In this document: piece by piece, positions 27,156 to 35,501 of the stretch
Numbering within the stretch: position 1 is the first letter of the stretch
Layout: each line of letters starts with the position of its first letter
DNA from: Congregibacter variabilis
Lineage (GTDB): Bacteria > Pseudomonadota > Gammaproteobacteria > Pseudomonadales > Halieaceae
Assembly: GCF_045689235.1 (NCBI RefSeq)
Contig: NZ_CP136864.1
Location: forward strand, 2,480,001 to 2,544,000
Direction: 5' to 3'
DNA length: 64,000 nt
Position numbers and translations under genes: made by a program
The notes under the pieces: model-generated
Database searches by the model: none
The model's input: only the letters and a program-made list of their open reading frames with translations
Told to the model about the DNA's origin: nothing

Positions 27156-27728
27156 ATGAACAAAATCCTCCAGAGCGTTTTAATTCTTTTTTCACTGGGC
27201 ATTCTGGGCGCCTGCAGTGGCGTAGAAAGCATTCCGGGAGATACGGCTGCGTTTGTATCGACGGGCTACACCAACTTCGGCTGGAGAAGCGAAGCGCTTA
27301 CGCAAACGGCTTACTCCAAAGACAAGCTGTATCAGGCTGATCCTGCTATCCGCAAAGCCATTGAAGAACGCATGGCAGAACTGGGTTACCGGCTGGTGCC
27401 TAAAAGCGAAGCAGAGTTTTTAGTCGACTATGTGGCGGCAGCGGGTGTTAACGAGGGATTACTCGAAAGTACCTCCTCAAACGTAACCCCCTACCCCAGC
27501 GCAATGATCGGACGTCAGGTAGATGGTGCGTCTGTCGATAACGCCTATGCGCTAAGCGCTGACAAACAAACCGGCAACCTCATGCTGGTATTTTTGGACA
27601 ACAAGACCACTGATTTGCTGTGGCAGGTTCGCGTGACATCGCTTATTCAGGATGCCAACAAGGTCGATACCAGAGCCGTGCGTCAGGCTATTCGCCAGGG
27701 CCTGTCGACACTGCCACCCGCGCGTTAA
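27156..27728 (+). CDS. DUF4136-type lipoprotein
   Basis: A 190-residue protein with a lipoprotein signal sequence: a short basic start, a hydrophobic core (ILQSVLILFSLGIL) and the lipobox LGAC with Cys near residue 19. The mature part has the pattern of DUF4136 proteins (YSKDKLYQADPAIRKAIEERMAELGYRLV, then FLVDYVAAAGV and a C-terminal conserved Lys/Asp/Trp-Arg block). It is probably anchored in the outer membrane facing the periplasm; the family function is unknown. Start 27156 follows an AAGGA ribosome binding site. It is convergent with the methyltransferase-like gene. Confidence 0.82.
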   Translation: MNKILQSVLILFSLGILGACSGVESIPGDTAAFVSTGYTNFGWRSEALTQTAYSKDKLYQADPAIRKAIEERMAELGYRLVPKSEAEFLVDYVAAAGVNEGLLESTSSNVTPYPSAMIGRQVDGASVDNAYALSADKQTGNLMLVFLDNKTTDLLWQVRVTSLIQDANKVDTRAVRQAIRQGLSTLPPAR

Positions 27729-27763
27729 CCCTGGGCCAAGTCAGGCCTTAGGCTGCTGCACTC

Positions 27764-28528
27764 TCATCTCTCAAGGCGGCGCAGTGCGGCCAAGGCCTGC
27801 GCCACGTCAGCATCATCTTTGTAGACAGACTGCGCCAGGCGCGCACCCAGGGTCTCGCTATCGGCAAGAGCATCTGCTTGTAAAAACAACAGGACGTTAC
27901 CCAGTTCGCTCATCTGCACAATACCCACGCCAGCAAAGTGCTGTTGCGCCGCATTCACAATGTCAACAAGCGCGCCCGCCGAATCGGGCAAGGTGTTGAG
28001 CGCAATAGCTCCGCCCTCATTAAGACGCCTGGCAAGCGTTGCGAAAAATAACTCGTCCTGCAACGCCTCGGGCGCAGCCCGATCACAAAACAAGTCACAC
28101 AACACCAGATCGTAATGAGCGCGATCACGCCCGATAAAATCGATCGCATCACCCACGTAAATCAACTGCTGCTCGGGCAGCGAAAAGTACTCGCGCGCCG
28201 CGTTGAGCATCTCACCACTCATCTCCACGCCCGACAGACGCGGTGCAGGCTTCCACGCCCGAAGGTGGCGAAGAAACCCTCCCCCGCCGCTGCCAAGATC
28301 AAGCACAGAGGACACCCGCTGTGGGAGTAACGCTGCCAACATCATGGCACGATGATTGGCGAGCACCAGGGCAGAGGGGTCACTGATACATAGTGCGCTT
28401 TGGATGGCACCGCTGGAACTGCATAACCAGCGATAACCCTGAGCCTCAAACAAACGGCAGCCAGATACATCGCTGGGCAATTCAAAGTCTGCTGTGCTGA
28501 GCGACAGCAGGTCGCTAAAGCTGATCAT
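27764..28528 (-). CDS. Spermidine-synthase-like class I methyltransferase-fold protein
   Basis: A 254-residue protein. The Rossmann-like nucleotide-binding motif is VLDLGSGGGGFLRHLRAW (about residues 96-113), followed by an acidic strand end at VEMS, AREYF and the aspartate-containing YVGDAIDFI and YDLVLCDLF segments. This resembles spermidine/polyamine synthases and their uncharacterised relatives. The N-terminal beta-hairpin domain of true spermidine synthases is reduced, so a polyamine product is not certain. It lies 33 bp upstream of nothing shared: the next gene on the same strand ends at 28562, suggesting cotranscription with the 2-hydroxyacid dehydrogenase. Confidence 0.7.
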   Translation of the reverse strand: MISFSDLLSLSTADFELPSDVSGCRLFEAQGYRWLCSSSGAIQSALCISDPSALVLANHRAMMLAALLPQRVSSVLDLGSGGGGFLRHLRAWKPAPRLSGVEMSGEMLNAAREYFSLPEQQLIYVGDAIDFIGRDRAHYDLVLCDLFCDRAAPEALQDELFFATLARRLNEGGAIALNTLPDSAGALVDIVNAAQQHFAGVGIVQMSELGNVLLFLQADALADSETLGARLAQSVYKDDADVAQALAALRRLER

Positions 28529-28561
28529 GTACTCACCGGCCAGCGACGCAGGACTTCAGGA

Positions 28562-29530
28562 TCAGGAGTAAACCTCGGGATTAGCGCAATTAGGCATTTG
28601 CTTTCCGCTTAGGGCCGCGAGCATGTTCTGTGCCGCCATATCGGCCATTTTCGCCCGTGTAGACAGCGTGGCACTGCCAATATGGGGCGTGGCTACAACG
28701 TTGGGCAAGCTCAGTAAGGGATGATCCTCAGGAACGGGCTCTCGCTCAAAAACATCTAAACCTGCCGCGGCAAGCCTGTCATGACTCAGCGCATCCGCCA
28801 GTGCCACCTCATCAACAATGCCGCCTCGAGCCGTATTTACCAAAACGGCGTCGCGTTTCATCAGGCCCAGTCGTCGGGCATCAATAAGGTTTCGGGTCTC
28901 TTCACCAAGGGCGACGTTAATGCTGACAAAGTCGCTCTGCGCCATAAGCTCATCCAGCTCGACAGCTTCGACCCCCGGGACCTCGCGAGGGCTGCGATTC
29001 CAGGCAATCACCTTCATCCCAAAACCTGCCGCGCGTCGGGCAACTGCCTGGCCCACCTCGCCCAATCCCACAATACCAAGTGTGGCGCCAGCAACATCCT
29101 TACCGGTGAAAAACTCCGGCGACCAGGCATTCTCGCTGCGCCAATGTCCGCCGCGCACAAATCGATCTGCCTCCACGAGACGCCTTGCCGCAGCTAGCAG
29201 CAGTGCAAAACTGGCATCAGCGGTAGTCTCTACCAGGACCCCCGGCGTATTACCCACAGGAATGCCTCTTGCTGTGGCAGCGGCCAGATCAATATGATCA
29301 ACCCCCACAGACATGGAGGCGATAAAGCGCAGGCTCGGATTAGCATCGAGCAGGGCCTCGTCGATTCGATCAGTGAGCAGACAGAGCAAGCCATCGCAGC
29401 CGACGAGTTCATCGCGCAAGCCCGAGGCGGGTAACAGGCCCGGGCCCATCCAAACATTCATATCGCAATGATCGGGCAGCTGGTGAATCCGCTCGCCGGG
29501 GAGTTGGTGTGTTACGAGTATTTTTGGCAT
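28562..29530 (-). CDS. D-isomer-specific 2-hydroxyacid dehydrogenase, glyoxylate/hydroxypyruvate reductase type
   Basis: A 322-residue NAD(P)-dependent dehydrogenase. The nucleotide-binding motif GIVGLGEVGQAVARR lies near residue 152. The catalytic Arg is in NTARGGIVDE, the Glu in FEREPVPEDHPL, and the His in VVATPHIGSAT. It probably reduces glyoxylate or hydroxypyruvate in the cytoplasm, similar to GhrB, but the substrate is not fixed by sequence. The first 80 residues form the usual catalytic domain. It starts at 29530 and probably leads an operon with the following methyltransferase-fold gene, 33 bp downstream. Confidence 0.88.
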   Translation of the reverse strand: MPKILVTHQLPGERIHQLPDHCDMNVWMGPGLLPASGLRDELVGCDGLLCLLTDRIDEALLDANPSLRFIASMSVGVDHIDLAAATARGIPVGNTPGVLVETTADASFALLLAAARRLVEADRFVRGGHWRSENAWSPEFFTGKDVAGATLGIVGLGEVGQAVARRAAGFGMKVIAWNRSPREVPGVEAVELDELMAQSDFVSINVALGEETRNLIDARRLGLMKRDAVLVNTARGGIVDEVALADALSHDRLAAAGLDVFEREPVPEDHPLLSLPNVVATPHIGSATLSTRAKMADMAAQNMLAALSGKQMPNCANPEVYS

Positions 29531-29631
29531 GGGGTCACTTTATCGCAGCCGCGCGGGAACAAAAAGCTTCCTGTTAATCAGGGGAACGCTTTGACACGTA
29601 TAACGTCCAAGTTAGGTGAATTATTAAAGGT

Positions 29632-30324
29632 ATGAACATGACAGCAAGCGCGCAACCCGGTGGTCTCAGTAGTCGCATCGTAGTCAACAGTAGTACTCAG
29701 GAGTGGGAAGCAAGTCCCGGCGGCGAAGTGTTGCGCAAGCGTCTGCATCGCGTGGGCCCTGCCGAAAGTGGGCAAGTCACGTCCATAGTGCGCTATCAAC
29801 CGGGCAGTAGATTTCCGGCTCATGCGCACCCCGATGGCGAAGAGATACTTGTCCTTGACGGCGTGTTTTCTGACGAGCATGGCGACTGGCCCGCAGGAAC
29901 CTACCTACTGAATCCCGAAGGCTTCAGTCACGGGCCTTTTTCAGAAAATGGCTGTCTCTTGTTCGTCAAGCTTCGACAATTTCCCGGAGATAGCCGTAAC
30001 CATATCGCGCTCAATACTAACGAAAGCGAATGGCGCTCAAGTGTGCGCCCGGGCGTAAGCTGGAAGAAGCTCTATGCTCAGGAGCCTTTTAGCGACCACA
30101 TGCGTCTGGAACGCTGGAGTACCCCGGGAAGTGTCGGAGAACTCAATTTCCCCCAAGGGGCCGAGTTGTTCGTGCTTGACGGAGAGTTTTCTGACGAACA
30201 TGGTGACTATCCCCAGCATTGCTGGTTGCGACTGCCCCCGGGAAGCTCTCTGAGCCCGCAGGGTAATAGCCCCTGCGAGCTGTACATCAAAGAAGGCGGT
30301 TTCCCTTATCTGCAAGAAGCCTAA
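29632..30324 (+). CDS. Tandem cupin protein (ChrR cupin-like)
   Basis: A 230-residue protein made of two cupin domains with visible internal similarity. Repeat 1 has FSDEHGDWPAGTYLLNP and repeat 2 has FSDEHGDYPQHCWLRLP. The first has a full metal site (His-64, His-66, Glu-70, His-100). In the second the HxH pair is replaced by a PQG segment, so only its Glu is kept. The sequence is like the C-terminal cupin domain of ChrR anti-sigma factors, without their zinc-binding anti-sigma part and with no sigma gene nearby. Small-molecule binding or dioxygenase activity is possible. Its stop overlaps the convergent SDR gene by 4 bp. Confidence 0.8.
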   Translation: MNMTASAQPGGLSSRIVVNSSTQEWEASPGGEVLRKRLHRVGPAESGQVTSIVRYQPGSRFPAHAHPDGEEILVLDGVFSDEHGDWPAGTYLLNPEGFSHGPFSENGCLLFVKLRQFPGDSRNHIALNTNESEWRSSVRPGVSWKKLYAQEPFSDHMRLERWSTPGSVGELNFPQGAELFVLDGEFSDEHGDYPQHCWLRLPPGSSLSPQGNSPCELYIKEGGFPYLQEA

Positions 30325-31085
30325 AGGGTAAGCCCACCGTCCACGACGATGCATTCTCCGTTGGTATAGCTGCTTGCATCAGACACGAGGTAAAGAACCG
30401 TACCGGCCATTTCCTCGGGCTCTGCGTGACGCCCCATGGGGATTTTAGTCATCGCTTCTTTATAAATATCTTCGTGTTCAAAGAGCGCACCGGCAAACTT
30501 GGTTTTGGTCAGCCCGGGAAGCAGCGCATTGCAACGAATTCCCAAAGGAGCGCATTCCTTTGCAAAGGACTTTGTCATGCTCACCACCGCTGCCTTGGTG
30601 ATGGAATAAATGCCCTGCATGGGACCCGGCTGCAAAGCATTGATTGAGGCAGTGTTCACGATGGCACCGCCGCCGTGCTCACGCATCAGCTTCCCGGCTT
30701 CTACAGACATAAAGAAGTAGCCCCTGATATTCACTTCTACGGTCTTGTTAAAAGCGCCAAGATCCGTATCAAGGATATGTCCGAAGTAGGGATTGGTCGC
30801 CGCATTGTTAACGCAGATATCCAGGCGCCCGTGGGTACCGCGAATGTGCTCAAAAATTGCGCTGATGTCTTCCATGCGACCGACATGACAAGAAAAAGCC
30901 TCTGCCTTGCCGCCGGCCTCAACGATGGAATCTGCAATGGCCTGACAGTCTTCCTGTTTGCGACTCGAGACAATCACCATCGCTCCATGCTTGGCGAGTA
31001 GTCGGGCTATGGCCTCACCGATTCCGCGACTCGCACCGGAAACCAGGGCAATCTTGCCGCTCAAATCAAACAATGAATCTGTCAT
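30321..31085 (-). CDS. SDR family oxidoreductase
   Basis: A 254-residue short-chain dehydrogenase. The cofactor motif is VSGASRGIGEAIARLL (about residues 14-29) with a following NNAATNPYFG segment. The catalytic Ser lies in IVNTASINALQPG, and the Tyr and Lys in YSITKAAVVS. The C-terminal ECIVVDGGLT is typical of 3-oxoacyl reductase-like SDRs. It oxidises or reduces a hydroxy/keto group with NAD(P)(H). The substrate is unknown. It is convergent with the cupin gene (4-bp overlap) and lies 63 bp upstream of the MFS gene's end, on the opposite side of a short gap. Confidence 0.88.
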   Translation of the reverse strand: MTDSLFDLSGKIALVSGASRGIGEAIARLLAKHGAMVIVSSRKQEDCQAIADSIVEAGGKAEAFSCHVGRMEDISAIFEHIRGTHGRLDICVNNAATNPYFGHILDTDLGAFNKTVEVNIRGYFFMSVEAGKLMREHGGGAIVNTASINALQPGPMQGIYSITKAAVVSMTKSFAKECAPLGIRCNALLPGLTKTKFAGALFEHEDIYKEAMTKIPMGRHAEPEEMAGTVLYLVSDASSYTNGECIVVDGGLTL

Positions 31086-31148
31086 ACCTTTCGCCTCTAC
31101 GATTTTTAAGTCGGAATTTCGGGGAAGGATCTTACGTGATCCGGGTGC

Positions 31149-32309
31149 TTAGTCGAAATCAGGCACCGGACGTTTTGGCCAGCGACTAAAGGCCCAAAGC
31201 CAGTACATCGCCACCATCGCCAGAGGTAAAGACCAGGCCAGTCGAAAACCGCCCACCGTCAATAGCAATCCGGCGAGCAATGGACCCAATACGCGTCCCC
31301 AGGCTGCAGCCGCACCGGCGGCACCCATCATCCTTCCGCGCAGTTGCGGCGCAGTGCGCTGACTCGTAAAGGAGTTAAGCACCGGCATACACAGTGTTGC
31401 TCCCGTGAGCGCCACCAGTACCGAACCGACCATCGCCACTGCGCCCTGAGCAAAAACTGTCATCAACATGCCCAGGAAAAAGCTGCTGACACAGATACGC
31501 AACAAGCGCAGCTCGCCGAGTAGTTTAACTAACGGCCCCATCAGTAAGCCCTGGGTCAGAGCCATGATCGCGCCCTGAACGCCAAACACAATACCCACCT
31601 CCCGGGCATTCCAATCCAGCAAGGCGTAAACCCACAAGGGAAACAAGTACGTCGCGGCACTCACGCTGCTGGTATGCCAAATGTATTGCAGCATGAGCAG
31701 GCGACTCTGGGTCTGACGCAATACGCTCCACAAAGACTGTTTTTTTACAGCGCTATCGTGCGCCTGGGTTTTGTCGCGATGATGTGATTCCGGAAGAAAA
31801 AACCATGCCGCAATAACCGCAAGCACCGACATCACCGCTGCCAACAGACAGGGAATGAAAAAACTTCCATCAGGCCCGGACAGTAAGCCTCCCAAAACGG
31901 GTCCGAGCACCAAACCAAGACCAAAGGACGCACCAATCATTCCCATGCCCTTGGCGCGTTCCGCTGGTGGCGTGATATCGGCCATCATTGCCGAAGCAAC
32001 ACCAAAGTTGCCCGCCATAAGACCGGCAAAAGCACGAGCGACGTAAATCATGGCCAGACTCTCGGCAGAGGCTAAAAGCAGATATGCCAGAGCCGCGCCG
32101 CTGGTACAGATCATCAGCACCGGCTTACGCCCAATATGGTCCGAAAGTTTTCCCCACCAGGGCCCAGCCACCCCGGCGCAAAGCGCATAACTGGCGATAA
32201 TCATGGCAATGTCAAAGTCACTCGCACCCAACTTTGGGGATAGGAAGGGCAGAATCGGGATAACGATCCCAAAGCCAATCATATCCAGAAGCACTACCGC
32301 GAATAGCAA
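31149..32309 (-). CDS. MFS transporter, TetA-like multidrug efflux type
   Basis: A 386-residue protein with about 12 membrane segments. Helix 1 carries LLDMIGFGIVIPILP, and the first cytoplasmic loop has GKLSDHIGRKPVLM, the D-x-x-G-R-K/R motif of drug:H+ antiporters in the TetA group. Efflux of a hydrophobic drug or metabolite is likely. The coordinates use a TTG at 32309, which leaves almost no leader. The frame is open upstream to the ubiX stop at 32369 without any ATG, GTG or TTG, and the family normally has about 15 residues before helix 1. A rare ATT start at 32363, right after ubiX, is therefore also possible. Confidence 0.85.
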   Translation of the reverse strand: MLFAVVLLDMIGFGIVIPILPFLSPKLGASDFDIAMIIASYALCAGVAGPWWGKLSDHIGRKPVLMICTSGAALAYLLLASAESLAMIYVARAFAGLMAGNFGVASAMMADITPPAERAKGMGMIGASFGLGLVLGPVLGGLLSGPDGSFFIPCLLAAVMSVLAVIAAWFFLPESHHRDKTQAHDSAVKKQSLWSVLRQTQSRLLMLQYIWHTSSVSAATYLFPLWVYALLDWNAREVGIVFGVQGAIMALTQGLLMGPLVKLLGELRLLRICVSSFFLGMLMTVFAQGAVAMVGSVLVALTGATLCMPVLNSFTSQRTAPQLRGRMMGAAGAAAAWGRVLGPLLAGLLLTVGGFRLAWSLPLAMVAMYWLWAFSRWPKRPVPDFD

Positions 32310-32366
32310 TAGCCCGTGACGACGAAAATCGGGTTTTATTGGAGCTGTAGGGTCTGCGTTAATGCC

Positions 32367-32924
32367 TCAGCCCTGCCAGCGGCTGATAGAGGTATCGCTT
32401 ATTCCAAACAGGTCCAGACTGCGACCGACGCTCTGGGTGACAAATTCATCGAGGGTGTCTACGCCGGTGTAAAAGGCAGGAACAGGTGGCGCTATCACAG
32501 CACCCATCTCCGACAGAGAGGTCATTGTGCGCAGATGTCCGGTATGTAACGGGGTTTCGCGGACCATGAGAACCAAACGACGGCGCTCTTTCAGCACCAC
32601 ATCCGCCGCACGGGTAAGCAGCGTCGAAGTTACACCCGTAGCGATCTCCGACATGGTTTTCACCGAGCACGGAGCGATGAGCATACCGTCGGTGATAAAC
32701 GAGCCACTGGCGATGGCCGCGCCAACATTTTTAACCGGATAAACCACATCCGCATGAGATTTGAGCTCTTCGGCGCTGATGGACAGCTCATGATGAAGCG
32801 TCAGCTCAGCAGACTTACTCATCACCAGATGTGATTCAACCCCTGCCTGCTTAAGCATCTGCAGAGCCCGCAAGCCCAATACAATGCCCGAGGCACCACT
32901 GATTCCGACGATTATCTTGCGCAT
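32367..32924 (-). CDS. ubiX: Flavin prenyltransferase UbiX
   Basis: The 185-residue protein has the FMN/DMAP-binding signature GISGASGIVLGLRAL at the N-terminus, SMSEIATGV-type residues in PCSVKTMSEIATGVT (about residues 87-101), and RRRLVLMVRETPLHTGHL near 122. UbiX attaches a dimethylallyl group to FMN to make the prenylated cofactor used by UbiD-type decarboxylases. The ATG at 32924 gives the family N-terminus. No ubiD-like gene is in the window. It probably shares a transcript with the MFS gene immediately downstream. A neighbouring alpha/beta hydrolase gene upstream is 80 bp away. Confidence 0.93.
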   Translation of the reverse strand: MRKIIVGISGASGIVLGLRALQMLKQAGVESHLVMSKSAELTLHHELSISAEELKSHADVVYPVKNVGAAIASGSFITDGMLIAPCSVKTMSEIATGVTSTLLTRAADVVLKERRRLVLMVRETPLHTGHLRTMTSLSEMGAVIAPPVPAFYTGVDTLDEFVTQSVGRSLDLFGISDTSISRWQG

Positions 32925-32958
32925 GTGAGCTCCTACTGTATGGGGCTGCACTCTAGCA

Positions 32959-32976
32959 GGACCGCCGCTGCGGTCC
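32959..32976. repeat. Perfect inverted repeat upstream of ubiX
   Basis: GGACCGC and GCGGTCC form a 7-bp perfect stem with a 4-nt loop in the 80-bp gap between the alpha/beta hydrolase gene and ubiX. On the minus strand, which both genes use, it is not followed by a T-run, so it is more likely an mRNA hairpin or weak attenuator than a full terminator. Confidence 0.4.
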
Positions 32977-33004
32977 CAGTGCGCTCAGCGCCCAGGAACG
33001 TAAG

Positions 33005-33898
33005 TCAGCCTGGGTCTACTGACGAGAAAAACTCGTCAATAGCCTCAACCGCAAGCGGCTCGTCGAGCATGGGCGCGTGACCACGCTCCGGAATATTGAC
33101 CACCTGCAGGCCTGGAGAGAGCTTCTGCATTTTCTCAACGCAATCCATAGCCACAAGATCAGTCACCGCGCCTCGCACCAGGAGCATTGGTATAGCTGCC
33201 ATGTTGGCAAACAGTGGCCATAAATCCGGAGGTACCGCATTGCCGTCTGCTTCCAGGATTGCCTGAGCAATGGCCGCATCATGTGCCAGTTGTGGAACGC
33301 CATCTACTTCACGGTAGAGTCCTTTGGTAAAACGTAGCCACTCCTCATCCGTATAGCTTGGAAATGCCACCTCGTTGATTTCCCGGGTCTGCGCTACAGC
33401 ATCATCCCAATTGCGAATCTCCCGGTGCTTGCCTACGTAATTCTTGATGCGCTCAAGACCCACGGGATCAAGCTCGGGACCAATATCATTGAGTACCACT
33501 GCTGCAAAACGCTCGGGCTGCATATTGGCCATGAGCATGCTCATCAGCCCACCCATGGACGTGCCAATGATGAGCATCCTGTCGATGGCCAGCTTATCCA
33601 ACAAGGTGAACATATCTTCCACATAGGTCGCCGGTGTGTAGTTCGCTGGGTTGCTGTCGTAAGCAGACAAGCCGCGGCCTCGTTGATCAACGCTCACTAC
33701 CCGGCGCGTCTTGGCAAGATGCGCAGCGATCCATGCAAAGTCAGCTGAATTGCGCGTAAGGCCATGCATGCACAGCACCGGCAACAGTTGGGAGGACTCA
33801 GGACCCGGATAATCTCTTGCGTACAGCCGCAGACCATCGGCGCTCTCGTACCATAGGTCGGTGTACTGCAAATCAGAAGTTTCGCTGATCTCAGGCAT
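33005..33898 (-). CDS. Alpha/beta-fold hydrolase
   Basis: A 297-residue protein. The oxyanion region is LCMHGLTRNSADFAWIA, the nucleophile elbow is IGTSMGGLMSML (Ser near residue 118), the strand VVSVDQRGRGLSAYD precedes it, and the catalytic His is in ERGHAPMLDEP near the C-terminus. It is probably an esterase, lactonase or C-C bond hydrolase; the substrate is not evident. The ATG at 33898 is chosen because it overlaps the end of the upstream ligase gene by 8 bp and matches the domain start. It sits in the same run of genes as the acyl-CoA ligase, suggesting hydrolysis of a related ester or thioester. Confidence 0.85.
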   Translation of the reverse strand: MPEISETSDLQYTDLWYESADGLRLYARDYPGPESSQLLPVLCMHGLTRNSADFAWIAAHLAKTRRVVSVDQRGRGLSAYDSNPANYTPATYVEDMFTLLDKLAIDRMLIIGTSMGGLMSMLMANMQPERFAAVVLNDIGPELDPVGLERIKNYVGKHREIRNWDDAVAQTREINEVAFPSYTDEEWLRFTKGLYREVDGVPQLAHDAAIAQAILEADGNAVPPDLWPLFANMAAIPMLLVRGAVTDLVAMDCVEKMQKLSPGLQVVNIPERGHAPMLDEPLAVEAIDEFFSSVDPG

Positions 33899-35444
33899 AG
33901 GCTTTTTCTCCATACTGTTTGCGCAATTCGCGCTTGAGTATCTTGCCATTAGGATTGCGCGGCAACTCTCCTATGGGAATACAGTCAGCCAATCGCTGCT
34001 GCTTACCCAGACGCTCATTGGCCCACTCCAGTAACGAGGCCATGGCTGTATCTTCGTCACGCATCACCACCAGGGCGATAGGCGTCTCTCCCCAGCGCTC
34101 ACTGCTTGCACCAATGACTGCAACGTCCTCAATTGCCGGGTGGGTTACCAGCACCGCTTCAATATCCTGGGGATAGATATTTTGGCCGCCGGACAGAATC
34201 ATGTCCTTTTTTCGATCCACGATGTAAAGGTAGCCTTGAGCGTCCAGATACCCAATATCTCCGGAGCGCAGCCACAGCTGCCCATCTGCATCTACATAGC
34301 GTGCCGCGGCATTGGCATCTTCTCGCTGCCAATACCCGGGCATAGTGATGCGGCCACGCGATACGATTTCTCCGGATTCGCCCTGGGCGCAGGGCTTATC
34401 GTCGTCCCCGATAATCAATAGGTCTGTTCCCACGAGCGGTTTACCTACGGATGACCAACGTCCATCGGCATCCTCGGGATCCAGAGTCGTGATAATGCCT
34501 TCAGTAAGACCATAGAGCTCGATAACCCCGCAGGGAAATTCCTCAAACAGCGCTCGCTTGAGTCCCTCGTGAAGCGGTGATCCGCAGCTCATCATGGCCT
34601 GCATACTCGAAAGATCGTGTGGTGACTGTGCCTGCGCCTCCAAAACCCGCTGAAACTGGATGGGCACCATCGCCGTGTGGGTAATGGACTGTGCCTCTAC
34701 GGTCTCCAAAAAAGCCAGTGCATCAAAGCGCGGATGCACTATTAACGCCCCCCCACAGAGCAAAGTACAAAGCATCGCTACCCAGGAAATATTTGAGTAC
34801 AAACCGATAGTGAGCAGCGTTCGTGCACCACCGTGATAGCGCAGTGCGATGGTCAGGTCATAGGCCCAGTCTCGCCGGCCGCCATGGGTATGCAAGATGC
34901 CTTTGGGTAATCCCGTGGTACCGGAGCTATAAATAATATTCAGCGGCGCATCGTGACTGAGCGACACTTTTGGCAGCGTATCAGGCTGCCCCGACGCCAG
35001 GCACGCCATGGACTGCCATCCGCTGGTTTCGGTATCACTGATACACAACAGGCCCTCAGGCAATTGGGGCAACAGAGCGTCAAACCGCCCGCGATACTCG
35101 TCGCTAACAATCAGCGCACTAATGCCGGCATCACCCAACATGGCAACAATCGCCGCATCGGAGACCGAGGTATTGAGGGGAACCGATACCGCTCCGCTGG
35201 CAAGCGTGCCAAACAGCGCGGTGAGCATGGGGTAGCCATTCCCCATAAAGACGCCCACACGATCTGCAGGCTTTATACCCGCCGCAAGCAAGCCGTGGGC
35301 AAAGTGATGGTTATCGGCAACAAATTCTGACCAGGTTTTATGCGTCTCGTCAGTCACCACCGCAAGCTTTTCGGACCGCCAGCGTCCATGTAAAGCGAGG
35401 ATTTCAGGCAACAGAGGAGACAGCGCAGGAAATTCGCGCATCAC
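33891..35444 (-). CDS. AMP-forming acyl/aryl-CoA ligase
   Basis: A 517-residue ANL-superfamily enzyme. The phosphate loop is YSSGTTGLPKGILHTHG (about residues 170-186). Later motifs are YGLTEG, the hinge GDIGYLDAQGYLYIVDRKKDMI and the C-terminal catalytic Lys in PNGKILKRELRKQYG. It activates a carboxylic acid through an acyl-adenylate to its CoA thioester. The gene is separated from the upstream TonB-dependent receptor by a hairpin with a T-run, so it may be made at a lower or separate level. It overlaps the hydrolase gene downstream. Substrate class (fatty or aromatic) is not settled by sequence. Confidence 0.9.
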   Translation of the reverse strand: MMREFPALSPLLPEILALHGRWRSEKLAVVTDETHKTWSEFVADNHHFAHGLLAAGIKPADRVGVFMGNGYPMLTALFGTLASGAVSVPLNTSVSDAAIVAMLGDAGISALIVSDEYRGRFDALLPQLPEGLLCISDTETSGWQSMACLASGQPDTLPKVSLSHDAPLNIIYSSGTTGLPKGILHTHGGRRDWAYDLTIALRYHGGARTLLTIGLYSNISWVAMLCTLLCGGALIVHPRFDALAFLETVEAQSITHTAMVPIQFQRVLEAQAQSPHDLSSMQAMMSCGSPLHEGLKRALFEEFPCGVIELYGLTEGIITTLDPEDADGRWSSVGKPLVGTDLLIIGDDDKPCAQGESGEIVSRGRITMPGYWQREDANAAARYVDADGQLWLRSGDIGYLDAQGYLYIVDRKKDMILSGGQNIYPQDIEAVLVTHPAIEDVAVIGASSERWGETPIALVVMRDEDTAMASLLEWANERLGKQQRLADCIPIGELPRNPNGKILKRELRKQYGEKAYA

Positions 35445-35456
35445 AAGATTCTCCAG

Positions 35457-35494
35457 AAAAAATCCTGCACCGCCCCTAAGGGAGGCGATGCAGG
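35457..35494 (-). terminator. Factor-independent terminator after the TonB-dependent receptor gene
   Basis: On the minus strand a long imperfect stem, CCTGCA... GCAGG with inner CGCC/GGCG pairing and a short TAA loop, is followed by six T residues (the A-run at 35457-35462 on the plus strand). It lies between the receptor stop at 35502 and the ligase start at 35444. It would reduce readthrough from the receptor gene into the ligase gene. Confidence 0.7.
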
Positions 35495-35501
35495 CAACTG
35501 T

